Positions 7,668 to 14,409 of a stretch of DNA of 64,000 nt are shown in pieces. Position 1 is the first letter of the stretch, and each line of letters begins with the position of its first letter. This stretch comes from Streptomyces geranii. GTDB lineage: Bacteria > Actinomycetota > Actinomycetes > Streptomycetales > Streptomycetaceae. A model generated the notes under the pieces. That model worked only from the letters and a program-made list of their open reading frames with translations. It was not told where the DNA came from and made no database searches. A program made the position numbers and the translations under genes. The stretch covers positions 1 to 64,000 of the forward strand of contig NZ_PJME01000021.1 in assembly GCF_002954775.1 (NCBI RefSeq). The letters are read 5' to 3'.

Positions 7668-9293
7668 ATGAGCCTCGCCAGCCACGCTCTGCAACGCCTG
7701 CTCCACCTCTCCCCACCCCGCACCCGCCGCCTGACCGTCGAACGCGACCGCCCGGTGACAATGCGGGACGGCACCGTCCTGCTCGCGGACCGGTGGATCC
7801 CGAGCCTGGGCGGCGACGGCCTGCCCACCGCCCTGCTCCGCAGCCCATACGGCCGCACCGGCATGATCGCCACCCAGCTCGCCCGCCCGCTCGCCGAGCG
7901 CGGCTACCAGGTCGTCGTGCAGTCCACCCGCGGCACTTTCGGCTCCGGCGGCGACTTCGACCCGCTGCGCCGGGAGCGCGAGGACGGCCTCGACACCCTG
8001 GACTGGCTGCTCGCCCGGTCCTGGTGCGGCGAGGGGGTCGTCCTGTTCGGCGGCAGCTACCTCGGCTTCGTCCAGTGGGCGGTCGCCGACGCCGTACCGG
8101 ACCGGGTGCGGGCGATCCTGCCGTCACTGTCAGAATCGGCTTTCACCCTGGAGCAGTTGAGGACCGACGGCTTCTCTCTGGAGGCGCCGTTCGGCTGGGG
8201 CGTGCAGGTGGCCGGCCAAGAACGGCAGAGCTCACGGCTGGGACAGTTTCTCGGCGCGGGGAAAGTGCGCCGGGCGATGACGACACTGCCGCTCACGGAC
8301 GCCGACTCGGCCGTCCTCGGCCACCCGTCGCCCTACTTCCAGAACGTCCTGGCCCATGACGCCGACGCCCCCTTCTGGCAGCCGGCCGACCACCGCGCCC
8401 GGGTCTCCGACATCACGGTGCCGGTCAGCACGGTCGGCGGCTGGTACGACATCTTCCTGCCCGGCCAACTCCGCGACTTCCAGGAGCTCCAGAAGGCCGG
8501 GAGAAGAACGGCCCGGCTCACCGTCGGCCCGTGGTCCCACATCTCCATGGGCGCGAGCGCGGCGGCGACCGCCGAGGCCCTCGACTTCGCGCTGCCGCTC
8601 GCACGCGGCGAGCAGCCGGAGGAGAAAGCCGCCGTACGCCTGTACGTGATGGGCGAGGAGCGGTGGCGGGACTTCGCCTCCTGGCCGCCGCCCGGGTACG
8701 AGCCGAAGCGGCTGCGCCTCCACCCCGGCGGGGTGCTGTCCGCGGAGCCGCCCGTCTCCTCGGCAGCGGACGGCTACACCTACGACCCGGCCGACCCGAC
8801 CCCGGCCGTCGGTGGTGTCCGGATGGCCGTCGGAGTCAGGGCGGGCCGGGTCGACAACCGTCAACTCGAAGCCAGAGAGGACGTGTTGACATACACCACC
8901 GAAGCACTGGAACAGGACGCGGAGGTGATCGGCGAGGTGAGCGCCGAGATCTGGTTCAGCTCCTCCCTGCCGTACTCCGATGTCTTCGTCCGCCTGTGCG
9001 ACGTCGACGAGAAGGGCCGCTCGACCAATGTGTGCGACGGGCTGGTGAGCCTCACCGGCGCCGACACGCTCTCCCGGGCCGAGGTGCGGCTGTGGCCGAC
9101 GGCGTACCGGTTCCGGCGCGGTCACCGCATCCGCGTCCAGGTCTCCAGCGGCGCCTTCCCGCGCTACAACCGCAACCCCGGCTCCGGCGAGCCGAGGGCG
9201 ACGGCGACCGCCCTGGTCCCCGCCGACCAGTTGGTCTTCCATGACCCGGACCACCCTTCAGCAGTGGTCCTGCCGGTACGGCGGGGAGACTGA
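7668..9293 (+). CDS. CocE/NonD family serine hydrolase (X-Pro dipeptidyl-peptidase S15-like)
   Basis: 541 residues. The alpha/beta-hydrolase part has the CocE-family signatures TMRDGTVLLADRW, RSPYGR, STRGTFGSGG and the nucleophile elbow GGSYLGF with Ser130; a His in GPWSHIS closes the triad. The C-terminal jelly-roll domain (from about residue 380) is also present, so the enzyme is full length. AAGGA lies upstream of the ATG at 7668. The family hydrolyses esters or amides such as cocaine or acyl compounds; the natural substrate cannot be told. No signal peptide is seen, so it should be cytoplasmic. Confidence 0.9.
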   Translation: MSLASHALQRLLHLSPPRTRRLTVERDRPVTMRDGTVLLADRWIPSLGGDGLPTALLRSPYGRTGMIATQLARPLAERGYQVVVQSTRGTFGSGGDFDPLRREREDGLDTLDWLLARSWCGEGVVLFGGSYLGFVQWAVADAVPDRVRAILPSLSESAFTLEQLRTDGFSLEAPFGWGVQVAGQERQSSRLGQFLGAGKVRRAMTTLPLTDADSAVLGHPSPYFQNVLAHDADAPFWQPADHRARVSDITVPVSTVGGWYDIFLPGQLRDFQELQKAGRRTARLTVGPWSHISMGASAAATAEALDFALPLARGEQPEEKAAVRLYVMGEERWRDFASWPPPGYEPKRLRLHPGGVLSAEPPVSSAADGYTYDPADPTPAVGGVRMAVGVRAGRVDNRQLEAREDVLTYTTEALEQDAEVIGEVSAEIWFSSSLPYSDVFVRLCDVDEKGRSTNVCDGLVSLTGADTLSRAEVRLWPTAYRFRRGHRIRVQVSSGAFPRYNRNPGSGEPRATATALVPADQLVFHDPDHPSAVVLPVRRGD

Positions 9294-9300
9294 CGTGACG

Positions 9301-10743
9301 TCAGAAGTCGGCGACGGCCTTCGCCTCCTGCCGGATCTCCCGCGCGTCGTCCGGCAGCAGCCAGCCCTGCCGCTCCAGCCGGTTCGCCTCCCGGACGACC
9401 TTCTTCACGTAGGACGCCTTACTCCCGTAGAGCGACTTCAACTGCTCCTGCGTGAGAGGCTCCTGGGCTCCCGCGCTGGCACAGATCGAGTAGCGCTGGT
9501 CGGTGGAGTTGGCGAAGTAGCGGGCGGTGGGCAGATCGGTATAGGTGGATCGGACACCACCGAGAGGAATGCCGTACGCGTCGAGCTTCGCGGTGCCGTC
9601 GGCGTTGCGCTCGAACTGCTGGGAGGGCGGCGGGGTTTCGCGCTTGTCGGACCAGTTCTCCAGACGGGTCAGCGAGGACTGGAAGAACTGGTTGAAGGGG
9701 AAGCGGCTGACGTCGTAGTCACAGGCGAAGGGGCCGGTGGTGAGGAAGGACTCCGGAGTCTGACCATAGGCGCGGGCCGCGCGCGGGGCTGCGGTCGAGG
9801 CGCCTGCGACCTCGTAGACCCGGTAGCCGGGGCCGTCCGGACGGCGGCGGTTGTCATCCTGGGGGCCGGTGAGGAGCACGACGACCGGGACGTCGAGATC
9901 GCGCACCTTCTGGCGTGGATCGTCCTTGGCGACGGCCGGTGCGGTCGAGTTGACCGGCTGGTAGTCGCCTGCGTTCCCGATCAGGTAGCCGTCGAAGATC
10001 GGACGGCCGCCGGGCATGCGCAGACGGTCGTGGAAGCCCTCGCCGGTGTACGTCAGCCAGACCGAGGCAGCGAAGGCCCAGCCGTTGGCGTACACCTTCC
10101 GAACCCCGTAGCCGTTCAGCGGGTTGTCGGCGGTACGGGTCTTCAGCAGCCGCCCCACCTGGCTGAGGATGTCCCAGTTCTGGCCGAACTCCGGGAGGCT
10201 CAGGGCGTCGTAGCGGACCGGGTCGGCCGTCTTCATGCGCTGCGTGGAGGAGGACAACGCATGGGTGAGGACGGTGACCCAGGCATCGCCGTCGGCGAAC
10301 ACCTTGTCGGCGGAGCGGGACAAGCCGTCCAGGCCGGAGGGTCCCGCCTCCAGGTGGACATTGCCGCTGAAGTCTCCGGGGTCCTTGGGCATCCGCACCA
10401 GCACCCGGGTCGTGTAGGGGACGTCGGACTCCTTGACGCGTACGTCACCGTCGGCGCCGTGCTCGTACACGTCGGCGGTGCCGGAGACCAGGAGCTCCTC
10501 CTCCGTGTAGTTCGCGGGGAGTTGGAGCTTGCCGCTGTAGTCGATGATCGGGTTGTGGTGGAAGGCCTTGCCGTTGCCCTCCGGGGGCGCCGTGACCGCC
10601 GTCGGCAGGGCGGCGGCCTTGTACGCGATCGCGCTCGCCACGGCGGACGGCGGCGCCGCCGACGCCGGTGCGGTCGGCAGGCCCACCGTCAGACAGGCCA
10701 GCCCGATCACCACGCACACGCTCTTCTTCCTGGACGTTCTCAT
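9301..10743 (-). CDS. secreted alpha/beta-hydrolase domain protein
   Basis: 480 residues with a Sec signal peptide ending near PASAAP. The body matches the large alpha/beta hydrolase domain family found in secreted actinobacterial esterase-like proteins: LEAGPSGLDGLSR, then a GYGVRKVYANGWAFAASVW segment where the family has its nucleophile elbow, and PVVVLLTGPQDDNRR. I do not see a canonical GxSxG in this region, so the catalytic residue is uncertain. It ends 8 bp from the CocE-type gene, convergent with it, and is divergent from an OmpR-type regulator starting 90 bp away, which may control it. Confidence 0.75.
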   Translation of the reverse strand: MRTSRKKSVCVVIGLACLTVGLPTAPASAAPPSAVASAIAYKAAALPTAVTAPPEGNGKAFHHNPIIDYSGKLQLPANYTEEELLVSGTADVYEHGADGDVRVKESDVPYTTRVLVRMPKDPGDFSGNVHLEAGPSGLDGLSRSADKVFADGDAWVTVLTHALSSSTQRMKTADPVRYDALSLPEFGQNWDILSQVGRLLKTRTADNPLNGYGVRKVYANGWAFAASVWLTYTGEGFHDRLRMPGGRPIFDGYLIGNAGDYQPVNSTAPAVAKDDPRQKVRDLDVPVVVLLTGPQDDNRRRPDGPGYRVYEVAGASTAAPRAARAYGQTPESFLTTGPFACDYDVSRFPFNQFFQSSLTRLENWSDKRETPPPSQQFERNADGTAKLDAYGIPLGGVRSTYTDLPTARYFANSTDQRYSICASAGAQEPLTQEQLKSLYGSKASYVKKVVREANRLERQGWLLPDDAREIRQEAKAVADF

Positions 10744-10832
10744 GTCGTTCCCTTCCTCCAGTCCCCGAGGTCGTTACAAGTCAACACAGACCTGGATAAC
10801 CGGGGCGTAACCACCGAAGAGGGAGGCACAAG

Positions 10833-11489
10833 GTGCGCGTCCTGATAGCCGAGGACGAGAGAGTCCTGGCCGACGCGGTCGCCGAATGGCTGCGGCGGAA
10901 GGCTTTCGCCGTCGACGTGGTGTACGACGGGGCTCAGGCGCTGGAACATCTCCAGGTGCACGCGTACGACGTCCTCGTGCTGGACCGGGATCTGCCCAGG
11001 GTGCACGGCGATGCGGTGTGCCGTGTGGTTGCCGACTCCATGGCCTCGACCCGGGTGCTGATGGTGACCGCTGCCGCGACGGTCGATGACCGGGTCAGCG
11101 GACTGGCCCTGGGCGCCGACGACTACCTGCCCAAGCCGTTCGCGCTCACGGAACTGACGGCCCGTGTGCACGCGCTCGCCCGACGCGCCCGGCCCGCCGC
11201 TCCCCCGGTACTGGAACGGTCGGGCCTGCGGGTCGATCCCGCCCAGCGGGAGGCCTTCCGGGACGGACAGCGGCTCCGCCTGGCGAACAAGGAGTTCGCC
11301 GTCCTCACCGAACTCCTGCTCGCCGAGGGCGCGGTGGTCTCCGCCGAACAACTGCTGGAGAAGGCATGGGACGAGAACATCGACCCGTTCACCAACACCG
11401 TCCGCGTCACCGTGATGAAGCTGCGCAAGAAGCTCGGGGAGCCGCAGGTGGTCGAGACAGTGGCCGGCGTCGGATATCGGGTGCGGTGA
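10833..11489 (+). CDS. orphan OmpR-type response regulator
   Basis: 218 residues. A complete receiver (acidic ED at 7-8, phosphoacceptor Asp51, Lys101 in YLPKPF) is followed by a winged-helix domain (LANKEFAVLTELLL, NTVRVTVMKLRKKLG, VAGVGYRVR). GGGAGG lies 6 bases before the GTG start. In most Streptomyces loci such a CutR/TcsR-like regulator is followed at once by its kinase, but here the next 211 bp are non-coding and the next gene is a secreted SnoaL-like protein. The partner kinase must be elsewhere or lost. It shares a short divergent promoter region with the secreted hydrolase. Confidence 0.92.
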   Translation: MRVLIAEDERVLADAVAEWLRRKAFAVDVVYDGAQALEHLQVHAYDVLVLDRDLPRVHGDAVCRVVADSMASTRVLMVTAAATVDDRVSGLALGADDYLPKPFALTELTARVHALARRARPAAPPVLERSGLRVDPAQREAFRDGQRLRLANKEFAVLTELLLAEGAVVSAEQLLEKAWDENIDPFTNTVRVTVMKLRKKLGEPQVVETVAGVGYRVR

Positions 11490-11700
11490 AGGCCGGTGCT
11501 TCAGTAGACAGCTCCGGACACATCCACCACAGCCGAACCGGAAGAACATCAACACCGATACTCAAAGCGAATTGGAGATGTCCTGGCCGTTGGTTGCATG
11601 CCTCTTGGACGGTCGCTAACCAGCCGCGGGTGATTCTGGAGTCACTTCCACCGCGGAGGACGCGAAGGGAGTAACCCGTTCCAACCGCAATGGAGTTGCG
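11490..11700. other. 211-bp gap after orphan regulator
   Basis: No coding region is visible where a kinase would be expected. The region holds the promoter and leader of the following secreted-protein gene. Its ribosome binding site TGGAG lies 5 bases before the ATG at 11701. Confidence 0.5.
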
Positions 11701-12204
11701 ATGACCAACAAGACCCGCATACGCGCCGCTCTCGTCACAGCCGCTGCCGTCGCCACCGCGGCCACGGTGACCGCCGGTGTCAGCTCGGCCGGCCAAGAAG
11801 CCGGTTACTCCGCCAAGCCGACGAAGAAGCAGATCGCCGCTCTGTTCGACGGCTGGAACAAGGCCCTGCAGACGGGCGACCCGAAGAAGGTCGCGGACCG
11901 CTACGCCAAGGACGCGGTCCTCCTGCCCACGGTCTCGAACAAGGTCCGCACCGACCGCGCCGGCATCGTCGACTACTTCGAGCACTTCCTCCCGAACAAG
12001 CCGGTCGGCAAGAAGGTCCAGACGATCGTCAACGTGCTCGACAGCAACTCCGCGATCGACACCGGCGTCTACGAGTTCGCCCTGACCGACCCGGAGACGG
12101 GCGCGAAGCGCGTGGTCGAGGCCCGCTACACCTACGAGTACGAGAAGCGCAACGGGACGTGGCTGATCGTCAACCACCACTCCTCGGCGATGCCCGAGGG
12201 CTGA
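11701..12204 (+). CDS. secreted SgcJ/SnoaL-like (NTF2-fold) protein
   Basis: 167 residues. A signal peptide (basic start, Ala/Val-rich core to about residue 30) precedes an NTF2-like fold of the SgcJ/EcaC or DUF4440 kind: FDGWNKALQTGDPKKVADRYAKDAVLLPT and a closing NGTWLIVNHHSS. Proteins of this fold bind small ligands or act as cyclases or isomerases; secreted members have no settled role. Right after the orphan regulator on the same strand, it could be one of its targets. Confidence 0.8.
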   Translation: MTNKTRIRAALVTAAAVATAATVTAGVSSAGQEAGYSAKPTKKQIAALFDGWNKALQTGDPKKVADRYAKDAVLLPTVSNKVRTDRAGIVDYFEHFLPNKPVGKKVQTIVNVLDSNSAIDTGVYEFALTDPETGAKRVVEARYTYEYEKRNGTWLIVNHHSSAMPEG

Positions 12205-12366
12205 TCAGCCACGCGTCTGCCAGGCCCCGACCCGCCGTCGTCCGGCACCAGTTGTCCGAGGACGGCGAGGTCGAAAGTACAGACAGCTCCCGCCCTTGCC
12301 GTTGAGCACTAGCACTACCCACGCGCGCCAACCCTGCTGAGGCAACCTCGTTGTGGATCATTGCCA

Positions 12367-12392
12367 CCTCCGGACGCGCGCGCCGTCCGAGG
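12367..12392 (+). promoter_or_regulatory. hairpin in the leader of the TerC gene
   Basis: CCTCCGGACG pairs with CGTCCGAGG across a CGCGCGC loop, with one bulged C. It lies about 45 bp before the TerC start codon and 160 bp after the previous stop. It could attenuate terC or end the upstream transcript. I looked for a manganese yybP-ykoY riboswitch, known before some terC genes, and did not find its conserved motifs. Confidence 0.35.
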
Positions 12393-12435
12393 AAGACAGG
12401 GTTCTGTCGAACCCCCACCGATGTCCGGAGGAACA

Positions 12436-13392
12436 GTGGATGTGTCTCTTGCCGCTTGGGCACTGACCGTCGGAGTGCTCTGCGTGCTCGTGGCAGTCGA
12501 CTTCTTCATCGGCCGCAAGCCCCACGACGTGTCGATCAAGGAAGCCGGCATCTGGACGGTCGTCTGGGTCGTACTGGCCTGTCTCTTCGGTATCGGACTG
12601 CTGGTCTTCAGCGGCGGAAAACCGGCCGGTGAATTCTTCGCCGGGTTCATCACCGAGAAGTCGCTCAGCGTCGACAACCTCTTCGTCTTCGTCCTGATCA
12701 TGGCGAAGTTCGCCGTGCCCACGCAGTACCAGCAGCGGGTCCTCATGGTCGGCGTGCTCCTGGCCCTGGTGCTGCGTGCCGGGTTCATCGCGGCCGGCGC
12801 GGCGATCATCTCCACGTTCTCCTGGGTCTTCTACCTCTTCGGCGCCTTCCTCATCTGGACCGCCTGGAAGCTCGTCCAGGACGCCAAGAAGGGCTCGCAC
12901 GAGGAGGAGTATCAGGAGAACAAGCTCCTCAAGATGGCCGAGAAGCGCTTCGGCGTGGCCGACCGCTACCACGGCACCAAGCTGTTCATCGAGGAGAACG
13001 GCAAGCGGATCATGACCCCGATGCTGGTCGTCATGCTCGCGATCGGCTCCACCGACGTACTGTTCGCGCTCGACTCCATCCCCGCCATCTACGGCCTCAC
13101 CGAGGACCCGTACATCGTCTTCACCGCCAACGCCTTCGCCCTGATGGGCCTGCGCCAGCTGTACTTCCTCATCGGCGGCCTGCTCAAGAGGCTCGTCCAC
13201 CTCAGCTACGGCCTGTCGATCATCCTCGGCTTCATCGGCGTCAAACTGGTGCTGCACGCGCTGCACGAGTCCGGCGTCCATGTCCCCGAGATCGGCATCC
13301 CGTTCTCACTCGGCTTCATCGTGCTCGTGCTCGCCGTCACGACCTTCACGAGCCTCAGGGCCTCCAGCAAGCAGGAGGAGCGGGTCTCGTAG
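12436..13392 (+). CDS. TerC family integral membrane protein
   Basis: 318 residues with eight or nine membrane segments. The family motifs are present: DFFIGRKPHDVSIKEAGIWT in the first segments, EKSLSVDNLFVFVLIM with the conserved acidic and Asn residues, and IGSTDVLFALDSIPAIYGLTEDP in the second half. TerC proteins are linked to tellurite resistance and to manganese or calcium export coupled to secretion. The start is not settled: ATG at 12421, GTG at 12436 (N-terminal DVSLAAW as in relatives) or GTG at 12442 are all near GGAGGA at 12427-12432. Confidence 0.92.
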   Translation: MDVSLAAWALTVGVLCVLVAVDFFIGRKPHDVSIKEAGIWTVVWVVLACLFGIGLLVFSGGKPAGEFFAGFITEKSLSVDNLFVFVLIMAKFAVPTQYQQRVLMVGVLLALVLRAGFIAAGAAIISTFSWVFYLFGAFLIWTAWKLVQDAKKGSHEEEYQENKLLKMAEKRFGVADRYHGTKLFIEENGKRIMTPMLVVMLAIGSTDVLFALDSIPAIYGLTEDPYIVFTANAFALMGLRQLYFLIGGLLKRLVHLSYGLSIILGFIGVKLVLHALHESGVHVPEIGIPFSLGFIVLVLAVTTFTSLRASSKQEERVS

Positions 13393-13434
13393 CTGATCAT
13401 CTGCCGGAACCTCCGGACGGAGGACGCGCGTCCC

Positions 13435-13456
13435 GACGCTGAACGTGTTCAGCGTC
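13435..13456 (+). terminator. hairpin terminator downstream of TerC gene
   Basis: GACGCTGAAC is followed by GT and then the exact complement GTTCAGCGTC, a 10-bp stem 43 bp after the TerC stop. There is no T-run, as is common for Streptomyces terminators. Confidence 0.6.
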
Positions 13457-13610
13457 TGCTCCAGGGAACGTGCCCGTCGGCAGGGGTGGGGCGAAGTCGG
13501 TGCGCAAGGGTGTCCTGCGTGGAAACCGGGGGCGGATCTGCCAGGCGGACCAGGCGGCGGGCCCTCTCTCTCCGTTGTTCCGGCCAGGCCAGTGTGCAAG
13601 GGACACAACC

Positions 13611-13677
13611 GGGTGACCTCAGTATCGACGAAGGCGGCATCGGCTGGGTACTGTCCGCGATCGCGCTCGGCACGGTG
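13611..13677 (+). pseudogene. fragment resembling an MFS transporter N-terminal segment
   Basis: A short stretch reads GDLSIDEGGIGWVLSAIALG, which looks like the region around the first membrane helix junction of MFS carriers. It ends in an unrelated sequence at the junction with the HyuA-like fragment on the other strand. The call rests on about 21 residues and is an inference. Confidence 0.3.
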
Positions 13678-13900
13678 GGCCGGGTGCCGCCCCGCGCATA
13701 GCAGGCGGGGCCGGGTACGGTGCCCGCCGACTCCGGGCCGACACGAAGCCCGTCGGCCTCCGCATGGGCGATCGAACCACCGCCCGCGCCGATGGTGTGA
13801 AGGTTGACGAGGGGCACCAGGACCGGGAATCCCTCGGCGGTGCCCTCGTTGGAGATGTCCGGGCGCCCGTCGAGGACGAGGGAGACGTCGAAGGCCGCGG
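13676..13900 (-). pseudogene. fragment of a hydantoinase/oxoprolinase (HyuA) family gene
   Basis: Reading leftward, about 75 residues are clear HyuA family: DVSLVLDGRPDIS, then LVNLHTIGAGGGSIAHAEA and GLRVGPESAGTVPGPACYARGG ending at TRPTV. In intact enzymes this lies in the middle of a protein of roughly 650-700 residues. Here the MGGTSTD segment that should precede it is missing and the sequence after TRPTV is unrelated. The family includes ATP-dependent hydantoinases and N-methylhydantoinase, the latter producing a sarcosine precursor, which is suggestive next to a sarcosine oxidase operon. Confidence 0.75.
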
Positions 13901-13904
13901 CCTC

Positions 13905-14185
13905 GCAGCGTTCGCATCGCGTGCGAAGTCCACTCGCACCCGGTACCGCAGCACGGCGAGATCACCGAAGACGTCCGGTACAGGCTCGGAGGCGTGGAGC
14001 TTCTCCTCGACCGGCCCGTCCCCCGCCGTCGGCCGCTCGTCCCGGAGCCGGTCCAGGTCCCCCTTCCCGAACAGCAGCGGCTCGGCGGCCGAATCCCGGA
14101 CGGTCGCATCAGGATCGAGCCGTGCGTCGATCCCGGCCCGGTCGCCGGCCTCGTACTCCCGGTGATCACTTTCCAGACCGCCGAA
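13905..14185 (-). pseudogene. truncated NTF2/SnoaL-like domain fragment (possible)
   Basis: Reading leftward, a frame gives YEAGDRAGIDARLDPDATVR and later KLHASEPVPDVFGDLAVLRY with RVRVDF. This resembles the end strands of a DUF4440-like ligand-binding fold, but it lacks the final strand and joins the HyuA fragment. The frame reaches a start at 14290, but its first 35 residues look unrelated. Identification is tentative. Confidence 0.35.
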
Positions 14186-14409
14186 CCGTCTGCGGGCGAT
14201 GCTCCGGGGCGGGCGGAAGGAGCGGACGAAGACGACACGATCCCCGGCGCGGACACGGCAACCCCCTGAAATGTGCAAGTGACTGGGCATGCTGATGAGT
14301 CAGCCCTTTACAGCATGGCAGCGGTCGTCGGCTGCCTCTCACCTCCGGAATCCTCTGTCCGCATGCCCGGGCACCGCGCGTGGAGACCGCGCAGGCCGGA
14401 AGGGCGGGA

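Larger units (their letters stand above)
13393..14409. other. 1-kb region without an intact gene (fragment scar)
   Basis: After the TerC terminator this region holds fragments of at least three genes in different frames and strands, listed separately, and no complete reading frame with a start and a known domain. The last 150 bp before the fusion dehydrogenase gene show nothing recognisable. Confidence 0.6.

Noticed and set aside
13306..14256. A 316-residue minus-strand frame
   Set aside because: It is Arg/Pro/Ser-rich and overlaps the end of terC. The HyuA and NTF2-like matches are in other frames.
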